64,000 nucleotides of DNA from a bacterium (GCA_009918675.1 RGDM01000009.1:26511-90510); one strand, 5' to 3'. Numbered from the stretch's first letter, positions 53,461 through 63,224 are shown. A program made the numbers and translations. Notes: generated by a model not told the origin, from the sequence alone.

Positions 53461-53489
53461 TTGCAATTTCCCAAGCCCGCTGTTAACGA
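53461..53489 (+). promoter_or_regulatory. Candidate promoter of rpmB
   Basis: -35 TTGCAA (53461-53466), 17-base spacer, weak -10 TAACGA (53484-53489), 40 bases before the rpmB ATG. Confidence 0.35.
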
Positions 53490-53528
53490 CCGAGGTCCGT
53501 ATTCGTGTCGAAGTGTAAGGGGTCGTGT

Positions 53529-53759
53529 ATGTCTCGCATTTGTGAATTTACTCAGAAAGCCAGCCTTGTTGGTAACCGCGTTTCACACGCGAACAACAAA
53601 ACCAAAGTTCGCCTTCAAGCAAATCTTCAGGACAAAACTATCTTTGTTCCTTCGCTCGGCCGCAGCATTCGCTTGCGCGTCAGCACCTCAGCTCTGCGCA
53701 CCATCAACAAGATCGGTGTGGAAGCTTATGCCGCCAAGGTTGGCCTGAAGCTCGGCTAG
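53529..53759 (+). CDS. rpmB: 50S ribosomal protein L28
   Basis: A 76-residue basic protein. SRICEFTQKASLVGNRVSHA, NNKTKVRLQANLQ and RSIRLRVSTSALRTI are the L28 landmarks. The L28 zinc-type cysteines are reduced to one (CEFTQK), as in C-minus forms. ATG at 53529 follows AAGGGG. It is a single gene, not followed by rpmG, and ends at a strong terminator. Confidence 0.96.
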   Translation: MSRICEFTQKASLVGNRVSHANNKTKVRLQANLQDKTIFVPSLGRSIRLRVSTSALRTINKIGVEAYAAKVGLKLG

Positions 53760-53811
53760 AGCTCAGCCGGTTGGCAAATTCAACGAGTGACTGAATAGTA
53801 AGACACCCGCT

Positions 53812-53850
53812 AAAAAAAGACAGGACGCTGCCGCGAACCTGTCTTTTTTT
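53812..53850. terminator. Strong bidirectional terminator after rpmB
   Basis: A 13-pair stem (AAAAAAAGACAGG at 53812-53824 with CCTGTCTTTTTTT at 53838-53850) and a 13-base loop, with T runs on both strands. It lies between rpmB and the convergent hypothetical gene. Confidence 0.85.
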
Positions 53851-53974
53851 CGTTATTTTTTTGATAAATTTAGTTTTGATAAAGATATGAAATTCAAAGG
53901 ACAACATCAGCAGCCATCGGCACCGCAACACCACATCGTCAAATGGGACTCTTCTGACTTTAGATGAAAATAAA

Positions 53975-54385
53975 TCAGCCGAGCAACGCGAGCGTGTCTT
54001 TCAAACGTTTTTGAGCGTCTGACAAAGCGCAGGTCATGATGTCAACTTCCCAAGTATTGCCGCGCAAGCAACCTTTCAAAGACTCAAGCCACTCAACAAG
54101 TCCGGTTGAGTGTTTTTGCGGCGACGATTGTGGCGAGAGATCATCGCCGCAATCTTGGTCAACAAAGGCTTTCCACGCATCGTCATTGCCGTCGAGCAGG
54201 TTCACAATACGGTTGATACGCACTGTTTGTTCTTGGCTCGCCCAGTCACCATTGACCTGAAATGGGTACCAATCACACTCCGAGCGGTGCAGCCACAAAC
54301 TCGCACCATTGCTCAAAGTGACTCGGCGGAAATCGGCTGGCACGGCATTATGAAAGCCATCGGGGCGCTTCCAGATCAGGTGCAT
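53975..54385 (-). CDS. Hypothetical protein
   Basis: I do not recognise this 136-residue acidic cytoplasmic protein. It is Trp-rich (LIWKRPDGFHNAVPADF, SLWLHRSECDWYPF, NGDWASQEQT, EWLESLKG) with a predicted helical C terminus. The ATG at 54385 follows GAGGAG at a good distance; an in-frame ATG eight codons earlier is less likely. It stands alone between a terminator and the divergent pst operon, with no membrane or export signal. Confidence 0.65.
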   Translation of the reverse strand: MHLIWKRPDGFHNAVPADFRRVTLSNGASLWLHRSECDWYPFQVNGDWASQEQTVRINRIVNLLDGNDDAWKAFVDQDCGDDLSPQSSPQKHSTGLVEWLESLKGCLRGNTWEVDIMTCALSDAQKRLKDTLALLG

Positions 54386-54524
54386 GAGATTCTCCTCACA
54401 CAAATTCACAATAAGAATGAGGTGTTGTTAGCACGTTCAAGCGCTGAAGACCACTCACCACAGGCACTCATTTCGAATTCCGCGAAAATTCATTGATAAG
54501 CTGAATATTTAAGCAAGAAGCCGA

Positions 54525-54541
54525 TTCACAAATAGTTCACA
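54525..54541 (+). promoter_or_regulatory. Candidate PhoB/PhoP-type box upstream of pstS
   Basis: TTCACA at 54525-54530 and again at 54536-54541 with a five-base spacer, an 11-base period in the sense strand. This resembles Pho boxes (two direct repeats one helical turn apart). It lies ~80 bases before the pstS start. The matching -10 (TGTAGC, 54571-54576) is weak. The remainder of the 233-base gap holds no gene. Confidence 0.35.
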
Positions 54542-54618
54542 ACCCATCTTTGCAACTTCAGCCCCTGCTCTGTAGCAACGAGGGGTCTTAAGCAAAACTT
54601 TTCGGGAGGTCTCACGCG

Positions 54619-55644
54619 ATGTTACTTCGTAAGTCCGTTGCTACTGCGTTTTTTGCATTGGCCGTAAGTTCGGCTGCAGCACAAGCTTCAACCAAAGCCA
54701 AGTCTCCAGCGAATCAGGCTCACGCCGCACCCGCTGCGAAAGCTGTTTTACCTGTATACAAAGCAACATCTGGTGTGACAGGCACGCTCAAGTCGATTGG
54801 CTCCGACTCTATGAACAATGAAATGGCACTCTGGTCTGAAGGCTTCCGCAAGCTTTACCCAGGTGTGAAAATTGAAGTTGAAGGCAAAGGTTCAGGAACT
54901 GCCCCAACCGCGCTTATTGAAGGCACGTCACAATTCGGACCGATGAGCCGCCCGATGAAGAACGAAGAGCTCAACTCGTTCAAAACCAAGTTTGGCTACG
55001 AACCTACAGCAATCAAAACCTCACTCGATGTGTTGGCCGTTTATGTTCACCGCGACAACCCAATCAAATCCTTGAGCCTGGAAGAAGTTGACGCTGTGTT
55101 TTCAAAAACACGCAAAAGCGGCGCTGCGAAAGACCTTGCAACTTGGGGTGACCTTGGCTTGACGGGCGAATGGGAAAACAAACCTATCCAGCTCTACGGC
55201 CGCAACAGCGCATCAGGAACTTACGGCTACTTTAAAGAACACGCGCTTGCGAAAGGCGACTTCAAGGATTCAGTGAAAGAGCAACCTGGTTCAGCCGCTG
55301 TTGTGCAAGCCATTGCATCCGACAAATTCGGGATTGGCTATAGCGGAATCGGTTACAAAACCGACGCAGTGAAGGCAATTCCGCTCTCTCTCAAGAAGGG
55401 TGGCGAAGCTATTCCTGCAAATGAAGAAAGCGCACTCGCTGGCACCTACCCACTTGGCCGCTACCTCCTCATTTATGTGAACAAGGCTCCTAAGCAAGAT
55501 CTGGATCCTGCGCGCCGCGAATTCTTGCTCTATGTACTCTCTGCACAAGGCCAAGAAGCTGCAGAGAAAAACGGCTACATCGCTCTCCCTCTCAAAATTC
55601 TCAAGGAAGAGCGCGCTAAGATTGGTGCAGTCACTGGAGGCTAA
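54619..55644 (+). CDS. pstS: Phosphate ABC transporter substrate-binding protein PstS
   Basis: A 341-residue periplasmic phosphate receptor. The signal peptide is residues 1-23 (ending AAQAS). GSDSMNNEMALWSEGF, GKGSGTAPTALIEG and GRNSASGTYGYFKE contain the Ser/Asp/Arg phosphate-binding residues. GPMSRPMKNEE is typical of the PstS/SphX group. ATG after GGGAGG. It is first in pstSCAB; PstC follows six bases later. Confidence 0.95.
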   Translation: MLLRKSVATAFFALAVSSAAAQASTKAKSPANQAHAAPAAKAVLPVYKATSGVTGTLKSIGSDSMNNEMALWSEGFRKLYPGVKIEVEGKGSGTAPTALIEGTSQFGPMSRPMKNEELNSFKTKFGYEPTAIKTSLDVLAVYVHRDNPIKSLSLEEVDAVFSKTRKSGAAKDLATWGDLGLTGEWENKPIQLYGRNSASGTYGYFKEHALAKGDFKDSVKEQPGSAAVVQAIASDKFGIGYSGIGYKTDAVKAIPLSLKKGGEAIPANEESALAGTYPLGRYLLIYVNKAPKQDLDPARREFLLYVLSAQGQEAAEKNGYIALPLKILKEERAKIGAVTGG

Positions 55645-55649
55645 CACCC

Positions 55650-58418
55650 TTGTACCAAACTCGGCGACGCGTTCTGATTCTTGATCGGTTCGCGTCCGGG
55701 CTTATTACTGTTGTTGGATTGAGTGTCATTCTGGCTGTTTTCGGAATGATGCTTTTTCTTTTTAGCAGCAGCTGGCCCCTATTCAAATTGGAAACATTCA
55801 AACCCGCGGGTCATCTCAACGCTTCTTCACAAACTGCGGGGCGACTTTTAATCGATGAAACTGCGCCGCTCGCATTTTTGCTTCCAGGAAAAGAGGAAGC
55901 AATTTGCGCTGTCACCGCAAGACTCATCGAATCTCCACGCAGTGGGCGCGATTCATCTGCTGAAGCAGCTGCACTTGAAAAAGCAAAATACGAATTTGCA
56001 GCTGCCGAATCGACATCTGCGCCTGCTGCAAGCTGGATCTTCCAGCGGAGTCATCTAACCCCTCAGGCCACTCAAGCGACTCAGCTCGCTCCTCGGTGCG
56101 TTGGCCAAGACGGTGCTCATGTTCTCTTGCGCATGGGTGACTCTCTGCAAAGAGTCCAATTCCAAATCGTTCGACAATTTTTGTCCAGCGAAGAACAACG
56201 TATGTTGGACATCAAAACGCGCGCATTGCTCAACGAGCGCCGCTGGGCAGTTGCCGGCTCCGATGTCCTTGTCAAATCAAGTCAGCAGTCGCCTCTCGCG
56301 AAGCTTTCTTTGCAAAGTGAAACAGTTTGGAGCATCCCGGATTTCTACAAAACTTACCCGCAGCAAACTCTATCGAGCGTGCGCTTTGTTCCACGCCCCG
56401 GAAAGAAAGATGGTTTGCTGATACTTGGCTCACACAGACCTTCAACTCAAAAATCAAACACTCAAAATGAAGCAACTGCAGAACTGAAAATTCTTAGCCT
56501 CAGCGAAAATCAGATCACCGGAGAAAAAACATCTTCCTTGCGTGCTCTTCAATTCAAAGAACCCGTTCATTTTGACCTGGACCGTTTGCAACCGACGTGG
56601 ATTGAAAATCGCTATCTGGTGATTGCAAGCCAAAACAACCACTTTTTCTCTGTTGACAGCGAAGACGCGCAATTGTCGACAACAGTTCTAACTTTGCCAC
56701 AAGAATTTGGTCCGCTGAACCGCTTTGTCCCCGCTTTCGGCGGTGCAGCGGCGTTTGCCGAATTCGCTTGGAAAGAGCCTCGCGCTTCGGACTCGCCTAA
56801 TGTCAAATGCGCCTCTCTTGACGTTGGGCGAGCTACTCGGGCTGCGCAAAACGCCGCAGACAGACAAGCAGCAATCCCAGTTCTTTGGGAAGATAAATGC
56901 GTTTCATCGGATCGCTTGGAGATGCATCCGCACAAACGCGTTGTCTATCGATGGCTCAAGCAAAGCAACGCATCAGATCAAAACAAATCTCTGACTCCGA
57001 ACTCTCGCGAAAATCTAAATTTCGCAAATGAAACTCTTGAAGCTCGTGAGCTCACGACGGGGCGCATTGCCGCAACGACCCTCGTGCCCACAAATTCATT
57101 CGCAATGGGAGTCGTCGATACTCAAGGACAATTTTTCGGTTGGCCGGATGAAAACAAAAATCTAAATTTAATCGAGTTTATCGCACCGCACGTCGAGGTT
57201 TCAATAAAAAGTCTCTTCGAAAAAATCCGTTATGAAAGCTATGAAAACGCATCTTACTCCTGGCAAAGCACGTCTGGATCAGATGAATTTCAAGCTAAAT
57301 TCTCCTTAATTCCCCTCATTTGGGGCACGGTTAAAGCAACTCTTTACTCGTTATTATTTGCGGTGCCTTTGGCGATCTTCGCCGCCGTTTACAGCAGCGA
57401 AATTCTCGATAGGCAGACACGCAACATTGTTAAACCCACTCTAGAAATGATGGCGAGTGTGCCTTCTGTTGTTCTCGGATTTCTTGCCGCAATCGTAATT
57501 GCGCCTTGGGTTGAAAGTCATGTCGTGAGCGTGCTTTTGATTGGTACTTCAATGCCTTTTCTGCTCTACATCTTCGGTGTCTTTCTGCAGACCCCCTCCG
57601 CACGACACCTCACCACCCGCGGTCTCTATGCTTCGCGGCGGTTGCTCCTTTGGGTGATTGCTGGGTTTGCTGCAATGCTCTGGCTGCTTGCACGCGCTGG
57701 CATGTGGATTGAGCGCACTGCCTTTGGCGGGGACCTCAAGGCCTTTTTATCTGGTGGTCCGGGAACCGAAGGAGTTCTGTGGGGACTTCTAATTCTCCCA
57801 CTTGTCTTTATCAGCTTGTGGAGCGTGCCTGTGCGCCGCGCACGCAATTGGTACCGCATTGGTGTGTTTGTTTTGGGGCCCATCGCTGCAATAGGCATCG
57901 GTTCTGTGTTGTCTGGTCACACCACATTGCGCAACGACCTGCTTGGCCAATATGCGCAGCGCAATACGCTGGTCATTTCTATCGCAATGGGATTTGCCAT
58001 TATTCCGATCATCTACTCACTTGCTGAAGACGCACTCACATCAGTTCCCAATAGCCTGCGCGCAGGCTCACTCGCCTGTGGAGCCTCTGTGTGGCAAACC
58101 ACCGCATGGGTTGTACTTCCAACTGCGGCGAGCGGTCTTTTCTCTGCAGTCATGGTTGGTCTTGGGCGCGGGATTGGCGAAACAATGATAGCCGTCATGG
58201 CCACCGGTAACTCAGCGGTGATGACAATCAATCCGTTTGATGGTCTACGGAGCATGGCAGCGAACATCGCCGTTGAACTTCCCGAAGCTGCGCAGGCGAG
58301 CACTCACTACCGTATCCTTTTTCTCTCTGCGCTGACCTTGTTTTTGTTCACTTTCACATTGAACTCTTTCGCTGAGTTATTGCGCGCCCGTTATCGCGAA
58401 CGCAACAAAGCACTTTGA
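55650..58418 (+). CDS. pstC: Phosphate ABC transporter permease PstC, long form
   Basis: 922 residues, about three times the E. coli length. An N-terminal helix (about 13-40) is followed by a ~500-residue periplasmic region rich in beta strands. The permease proper starts near residue 555 with LIWGTVKATLYSLLFAVPLA. The EAA loop is SLRAGSLACGASVWQTTAWVVLP, and GRGIGETMIAVMATGNS is typical of PstC. Extended PstC forms are known in Pseudomonas and relatives. TTG start with GGAGG six bases after pstS. The large periplasmic region may interact with PstS or sense phosphate; this is unproven. Confidence 0.93.
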   Translation: MYQTRRRVLILDRFASGLITVVGLSVILAVFGMMLFLFSSSWPLFKLETFKPAGHLNASSQTAGRLLIDETAPLAFLLPGKEEAICAVTARLIESPRSGRDSSAEAAALEKAKYEFAAAESTSAPAASWIFQRSHLTPQATQATQLAPRCVGQDGAHVLLRMGDSLQRVQFQIVRQFLSSEEQRMLDIKTRALLNERRWAVAGSDVLVKSSQQSPLAKLSLQSETVWSIPDFYKTYPQQTLSSVRFVPRPGKKDGLLILGSHRPSTQKSNTQNEATAELKILSLSENQITGEKTSSLRALQFKEPVHFDLDRLQPTWIENRYLVIASQNNHFFSVDSEDAQLSTTVLTLPQEFGPLNRFVPAFGGAAAFAEFAWKEPRASDSPNVKCASLDVGRATRAAQNAADRQAAIPVLWEDKCVSSDRLEMHPHKRVVYRWLKQSNASDQNKSLTPNSRENLNFANETLEARELTTGRIAATTLVPTNSFAMGVVDTQGQFFGWPDENKNLNLIEFIAPHVEVSIKSLFEKIRYESYENASYSWQSTSGSDEFQAKFSLIPLIWGTVKATLYSLLFAVPLAIFAAVYSSEILDRQTRNIVKPTLEMMASVPSVVLGFLAAIVIAPWVESHVVSVLLIGTSMPFLLYIFGVFLQTPSARHLTTRGLYASRRLLLWVIAGFAAMLWLLARAGMWIERTAFGGDLKAFLSGGPGTEGVLWGLLILPLVFISLWSVPVRRARNWYRIGVFVLGPIAAIGIGSVLSGHTTLRNDLLGQYAQRNTLVISIAMGFAIIPIIYSLAEDALTSVPNSLRAGSLACGASVWQTTAWVVLPTAASGLFSAVMVGLGRGIGETMIAVMATGNSAVMTINPFDGLRSMAANIAVELPEAAQASTHYRILFLSALTLFLFTFTLNSFAELLRARYRERNKAL

Positions 58419-58426
58419 GGACATAG

Positions 58427-60145
58427 ATGTTTCCATTCTTGCGAAAACAAGCAGATGCACAAGCCGCAAGCAAAGGCAATCAACCTGCTGTCCTGTTTAA
58501 AACCGCTATACGCATTCGCTCACGCGCTTCGCACAACGCCACCGAGGGTGTGCCTTGGATTTGGGTCTGCGCAGGTGCGCTTGTCACTATTCTTCTTCTC
58601 ATCGCTGCGCTGTTTGGCGTCATCATCAGTCAAGCAACAAGCGCGCTTTGGCCTCATAGCGTGGTGCGGATCCAGCAAGACCAGCAAACTGTCATTGGTG
58701 TTGCCATGCGCCAAGAAGAGGGAACCGACCCGCAGACAAATGAGCGGCAAATGCGTCGTCTTGTTTACCAAGCGAACCGCGATTTCGGTATCAATGAATT
58801 CACATTTATTCCCTCCGCTAAGCTTGCGGGAGCAGAGCGACCGGCATCTCTTTGGTTTGTTGAGCGCCGCGAATGGGGGCCATTTATCGGCCGAATTCAG
58901 ACAGCTGACCCAGCGACAGCCATTGATATCGACGAAAAGACTGTCTCCAACCTGGTCAATGAAGCCGCGATGCGAGCAGCTGAGTTGCGCAAAATTGAAA
59001 AAGGTCCACTTGCAGACTTGAATGCAAGCATGGAAGAAATCCGCCTCGACAAAAAGAAGATCGAGAGGCTTCTCGAGACGGGAAAAATCTCAGAAGATGA
59101 CGCGGCAGCAAAACACGCCGAGCTCGATAAGCAACTCACGGAAAGCCTCAAATCACATGCATTTCTCACCGAGAAGGTTCAACAATTGCGGAGTGTCGAC
59201 GAGGCAATCAAAGTCACCCTGCTTGCACCGAATGGACAATCGAAGACAATTCCTGCAAGTCAAATCATGCGCGCTTATCAACCCAACTCGATCAACATCA
59301 TTCAACGAATGGGTCTTTTCTTCGGACGTTTATGGAGCTTTGTTTCCGAAGAACCGCGTGAAGCAAACACAGAAGGCGGCGTGTTCCCAGCTCTCTTTGG
59401 CACGGTTGCAATGACCATCCTTATGACGCTTTTTGTTTTGCCTGTTGGAGTCATGACTGCAGTTTATATGCGTGAGATTGCAAAACAGGGATTCCTCGTG
59501 AGCCTTGTGCGCATCGCCGTGAACAATCTGGCCGGCGTGCCGAGTATTGTCTATGGCGTTTTTGGGGTTGGATTCTTCTGTTACAGTGTTGGTGCCACAA
59601 TCGACCAACTGTTCTTTCAGGATAAATTACCAAATCCGACCTTTGGAACCGGTGGAGTGCTGTGGGCAAGCCTCACTTTAGCTCTTCTCACGGTTCCGGT
59701 GGTAATTGTCAGCACGGAAGAAGCGCTCACCGCTGTCCCGCGATCGTTGCGCGAAGCGTCGTATGGCTGTGGCGCCACGCGCATGCAAACGTTGTGGAAT
59801 ATTGTACTTCCAAAAGCAATGCCAGGGGTCATGACCGGACTCATTCTTGCCATGGCGCGCGCAGTTGGAGAGGTGGCTCCATTGCTGATGACCGGAGTTG
59901 TTAAGCTTGCTCCTGCTCTTCCGGTCGACACGCATTTTCCTTTCATTCACTTGGAACGCAGCTTCATGCATCTTGGATTCCACATCTATGATCTCGGCTT
60001 TCAATCTCGGTCAACGGAACTCAGCCGACCAATGGTTTTCGCGTCAACGTCACTTCTGGTGGCTATTGTTTTGTTTTTGAATTTTATCGCAATCAAAATC
60101 AGATCCGAACTGCGCAAGCGGTTTGAGGGACGAGGTGCATTTTAA
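58427..60145 (+). CDS. pstA: Phosphate ABC transporter permease PstA, long form
   Basis: 572 residues, again long. An N-terminal helix (about 42-65) is followed by a ~230-residue periplasmic insert with a coiled-coil (roughly 185-255, [20 protein letters not shown]). The permease begins near residue 315 and carries the EAA loop [23 protein letters not shown] and the [14 protein letters not shown] motif of PstA. ATG after GAGG. Its TAA overlaps the pstB ATG (TAATG). Confidence 0.93.
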   Translation: MFPFLRKQADAQAASKGNQPAVLFKTAIRIRSRASHNATEGVPWIWVCAGALVTILLLIAALFGVIISQATSALWPHSVVRIQQDQQTVIGVAMRQEEGTDPQTNERQMRRLVYQANRDFGINEFTFIPSAKLAGAERPASLWFVERREWGPFIGRIQTADPATAIDIDEKTVSNLVNEAAMRAAELRKIEKGPLADLNASMEEIRLDKKKIERLLETGKISEDDAAAKHAELDKQLTESLKSHAFLTEKVQQLRSVDEAIKVTLLAPNGQSKTIPASQIMRAYQPNSINIIQRMGLFFGRLWSFVSEEPREANTEGGVFPALFGTVAMTILMTLFVLPVGVMTAVYMREIAKQGFLVSLVRIAVNNLAGVPSIVYGVFGVGFFCYSVGATIDQLFFQDKLPNPTFGTGGVLWASLTLALLTVPVVIVSTEEALTAVPRSLREASYGCGATRMQTLWNIVLPKAMPGVMTGLILAMARAVGEVAPLLMTGVVKLAPALPVDTHFPFIHLERSFMHLGFHIYDLGFQSRSTELSRPMVFASTSLLVAIVLFLNFIAIKIRSELRKRFEGRGAF

Positions 60146-60954
60146 TGTTGAGCCCAGCAGATCTTCCACCGTCATTTTTACATCCCGAGTGTCGCGCCAA
60201 ACCAGCGCAAATTTCCATTCAGGATTTCAACCTCTGGTATGGCAAATCGCAAGCGTTATTCAATATCAACTTGCCGATCCTGCAACACGAAATTACCTCA
60301 TTCATTGGACCAAGTGGCTGTGGAAAATCGACACTCCTGCGCTCAATCAACCGGCTCAACGACCTTATCGATAACGTTACAGTCGGGGGTGACATTCGCA
60401 TGGGCGAGCGCTCGGTTTACGAACGCCATCTCGATGTAACATCGCTGCGAAAGCGGATTGGAATGGTCTTTCAAAAAAGCAACCCATTCCCAATGAGTAT
60501 CTACGAAAACATTTGCTATCCGTTGCGAATTAGCGGCATCAACCAGCGCTCAACATTAGACGAAGCGGTTGAAACAAGCCTGCGTTCGGCAGCTCTCTGG
60601 GAGGAAGTCAAAGATCGTCTTAAACGAAGTGCGCTTGATCTTTCTGGCGGCCAACAGCAACGTCTGTGTATCGCAAGAGCCATTGCCGGCAATCCCGAGG
60701 TTTTGCTCATGGACGAGCCCTGCTCTGCTCTTGATCCAATTTCTACCGCAAAAATCGAAGAGCTTATCCTCGAAATGCGCGGGCGCTTTACAGTGGTGAT
60801 TGTCACTCACTCAATGGCACAAGCATCACGCGTTTCAGATCTCACCGCATTCTTTTACCTTGGTCGCTTGATTGAAGCGGGCCCAACGCAGCGTTTGTTT
60901 GAGAACGCAGATTGCAAAGCAACGCAGGATTATATTTCAGGACGGTTTGGCTAA
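60145..60954 (+). CDS. pstB: Phosphate ABC transporter ATP-binding protein PstB
   Basis: Motor ATPase of the Pst importer. Walker [10 protein letters not shown] is at residues 55-63. The PstB-specific [11 protein letters not shown]-loop [16 protein letters not shown], signature [17 protein letters not shown], Walker [13 protein letters not shown] and switch [13 protein letters not shown] follow. 269 residues is normal. It is the last gene of pstSCAB. The usual phoU is absent and the next gene is convergent with no gap. Confidence 0.96.
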   Translation: MLSPADLPPSFLHPECRAKPAQISIQDFNLWYGKSQALFNINLPILQHEITSFIGPSGCGKSTLLRSINRLNDLIDNVTVGGDIRMGERSVYERHLDVTSLRKRIGMVFQKSNPFPMSIYENICYPLRISGINQRSTLDEAVETSLRSAALWEEVKDRLKRSALDLSGGQQQRLCIARAIAGNPEVLLMDEPCSALDPISTAKIEELILEMRGRFTVVIVTHSMAQASRVSDLTAFFYLGRLIEAGPTQRLFENADCKATQDYISGRFG

Positions 60955-62394
60955 TCAGCGCGGCGGCTGCGAAGAAATTGAGTTGACTATGATCCTCAAA
61001 TCACTGTCACCCATGATCACGCCTTTAACGAAAACCGCCTGGCCCTTGGACACATTGCTCCAAGGTTTGCGCATAAATGAGCTCAATGCGATCGTTGAAC
61101 CATCCCGGAGACGAGCGCGCCCACGACACGGGGAACAGTTTCCAGGCGGCGATTCCAACACAGTCAATGGACCAACCACAACGAAGCCGCGATCATCCGG
61201 TCCTGACGAGCTCAAATACGCTTTTAAATCATCCACCTGAGCAAAGACCCGAGCTGGAAGTTTTTTTGGAACTTCATTTGCGAAATCATTTTTCAAAGCA
61301 GGCATCGATTTTGCACTTAAACTTTTTTTGTTCTTTTTACCTGCCGGCGCCTTTTCGGCCGTTTGCTTTTCCGTTCCCTGCATCTTCGTTTTCACTGGTT
61401 CAAGGCCCTGTGCTTTTGAATTTTGTGTAACAATCTTGGATTCGTCGTTCAGCTCTTCGAATTTCATTCTCCGCTGCCCGTTGGCTCTTTTCTCGCCAGG
61501 GTCGCTTCTCATTGGCAGTGGTGTTGAAACTTCAACGGAAGGAACGTCGACTGGCTCGGGTAAGTAAGATGCCGTGCGCCTTTTGAAAGTAATCACCCCT
61601 GCAATAATTATCGCTAGAATCACAAGTGCACTCACGCTCAGAAGTAAACCTTCGGCTCTAATCGGTGAAGATTTCTTTTTCTTTGGCATGAATGACATTC
61701 GTCGAAGGCCATCCAATAAATGGCCAGTTGGACTTCGCTTCCTTCTCCGAGGTACGGTTGGGTTAACGCGCTTGAATTTCACTTGAGTTGCCGAACTCTC
61801 GTCAACAAGACTCACCGACCCTTCACTTGCCATGTGAGGATTTTGCACATCGCTCCGGGCACGGCCGGGTGCATTCAGCTGAAGTGAAAGAGTGGGTGCA
61901 TCTTTTTGCACACTGGCTTGCTCGACTTTTTGCGCACTGATTTGCTCGACTTTTTGCGCTACATCCTGTTTCGCAGCAAAGGCTTCTGACTTATCATCTA
62001 AATCGAGCGTAAAGGCATTTTGAGAAAAGCTATTCTCAGGCTTGCGAGGCTCTGGTTGAGTCAAGTTTTGCGGCTGAAATGAATCTTCAACGGGTTTAAA
62101 ATTGACCCGGTTTGCATCAATATCAATCAATGACGATATCTGAGTCGAGTCGTTCATGAAACCGCGTGACGACGAACTCACGATGTCTTCAGTGAGCGGA
62201 GTTGTGTTTGTCCAGGCTGGCAACATCCAAAGGACAGGCCGGTAGACAAAATTGGACTCTGGCCGAACGAAGATAGAAAGTGACCACTGTCCCATCGCAA
62301 TGCGACGACAGATTTCCATTTCACTCAACGGCCCTTGTCGAGCCTGTCCATCCCAAACAAACCACAACACAATAAAAAACCCCGAACACCTCAA
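60955..62394 (-). CDS. Membrane protein with N-terminal GYF_2-like domain
   Basis: A 479-residue protein. Residues ~8-62 match GYF_2/DUF4339: LWFVWDGQARQGPLSEMEI, then a Gly-Gln-Trp and a final FVYRPVLWMLPAW. A linker rich in Gln, Lys and Pro follows (80-245), including two tandem copies of AQKVEQ(I/A)S, then basic residues, one TM helix (about 248-270) and a 200-residue C-terminal part that would face the periplasm. Start is TTG at 62394, which is weakly supported; GTG or ATT starts a few codons later are possible. It lies next to pstB (zero gap). The function is unknown; a scaffolding role would fit the GYF type. Confidence 0.62.
   Translation of the reverse strand: MRCSGFFIVLWFVWDGQARQGPLSEMEICRRIAMGQWSLSIFVRPESNFVYRPVLWMLPAWTNTTPLTEDIVSSSSRGFMNDSTQISSLIDIDANRVNFKPVEDSFQPQNLTQPEPRKPENSFSQNAFTLDLDDKSEAFAAKQDVAQKVEQISAQKVEQASVQKDAPTLSLQLNAPGRARSDVQNPHMASEGSVSLVDESSATQVKFKRVNPTVPRRRKRSPTGHLLDGLRRMSFMPKKKKSSPIRAEGLLLSVSALVILAIIIAGVITFKRRTASYLPEPVDVPSVEVSTPLPMRSDPGEKRANGQRRMKFEELNDESKIVTQNSKAQGLEPVKTKMQGTEKQTAEKAPAGKKNKKSLSAKSMPALKNDFANEVPKKLPARVFAQVDDLKAYLSSSGPDDRGFVVVGPLTVLESPPGNCSPCRGRARLRDGSTIALSSFMRKPWSNVSKGQAVFVKGVIMGDSDLRIIVNSISSQPPR
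61912..61959. repeat. Two-copy 24-bp tandem repeat
   Basis: Units at 61912-61935 and 61936-61959 agree at 22 of 24 bases. In the GYF-like protein they encode the eight-residue repeat AQKVEQ(I/A)S. A third, degenerate unit may follow on the coding strand. Confidence 0.8.
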
Positions 62395-62446
62395 ATTGCT
62401 CTTTAGGTATCGGCAGCATTAAATAATTTGTTTGCAATGCAGTCAT

Positions 62447-63082
62447 TCAACCGACAGCTGGTCTACGCTCAATATTTAACAAAGAACCGTGTGATGCCTC
62501 GTCGTTACAAGCGAACTTCTTTAAATCAAGCAGCCTATCGCTCACTGACAGATCTATGTAACCAGACCATTGTTCGGGTATGTTGTGACTTGTAATTCCA
62601 TATCGCAGTGCAAAAAGTGCAGGCCCATTAAATCGAGGCCTCTCTGGCATCCGCGGCAAACGCAAGCCCAACTCCTCTATCGTTTTTGCGCCCTTCCACA
62701 AATTACAAGATTTACAGGCGGTCACGATGTTTTCCCAATTGGTTTTGCCACCCCTTGCAAGTGGAACAAGATGATCCATGGTCAAATTCAAAATCGAACC
62801 CGCCCAGTTGCAATACTGACAACGGAATCCGTCACGCAGGTAAATGTTCTGCCGCGAAAAACGTGGTCCCACAACTTTGCGGTGACGAGGTGAGCAATTG
62901 TGCAGACGGACAATCCAGGGAACCGTGAAAGAATTGGAAACACTGCGTATCAGACGGGGTGAATCGATGACAGGCGATGCACGGTCGGTATACAGCAGAA
63001 CAAAACCCGTGTTGAGCCCTACAACCTTGACGGGCTCATATCGAGAATCGAGAACCAAAACTCGCCGTTCAAAATTTGCCAT
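62447..63082 (-). CDS. HNH endonuclease family protein
   Basis: A 211-residue protein with a treble-clef HNH domain: C88-x2-C91 in FRCQYCNW, D103-H104 in LTMDHLVPLARGG, N115/N118 in TNWENIV, and C123-x2-C126-N127. An N-terminal ~70-residue part (RRVLVLDSRYEPVKVV) is the common partner of chromosomal HNH proteins in this family. Role is unknown; such proteins are common in genomes without mobile elements. ATG at 63082 follows GGAAGGTGG; the open frame upstream to 63274 lies beyond a plausible promoter. Confidence 0.85.
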   Translation of the reverse strand: MANFERRVLVLDSRYEPVKVVGLNTGFVLLYTDRASPVIDSPRLIRSVSNSFTVPWIVRLHNCSPRHRKVVGPRFSRQNIYLRDGFRCQYCNWAGSILNLTMDHLVPLARGGKTNWENIVTACKSCNLWKGAKTIEELGLRLPRMPERPRFNGPALFALRYGITSHNIPEQWSGYIDLSVSDRLLDLKKFACNDEASHGSLLNIERRPAVG

Positions 63083-63182
63083 GATGCCACCTTCCTCAAG
63101 TGGAATCGGAAGAACTCGCATAAAATTGAGCCTCTGAGACTGAAAGAAACCCTTTTTTTCAGCGAAAACGACCGAAATATCA

Positions 63183-63210
63183 TCATTACCAGCCAGTTGA
63201 CCAAAGTCAA
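63183..63210 (-). promoter_or_regulatory. Candidate promoter of the HNH gene
   Basis: Minus strand: -35 TTGACT (63205-63210), 16-base spacer, -10 TAATGA (63183-63188), about 100 bases before the ATG at 63082. Confidence 0.4.
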
Positions 63211-63224
63211 CAAGCTGTTCAATA

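Noticed and set aside
62447..62569. A CRISPR or toxin-antitoxin role for the HNH protein
   Set aside because: No repeats, spacers or partner genes are nearby; chromosomal stand-alone HNH proteins with this N terminus are common.
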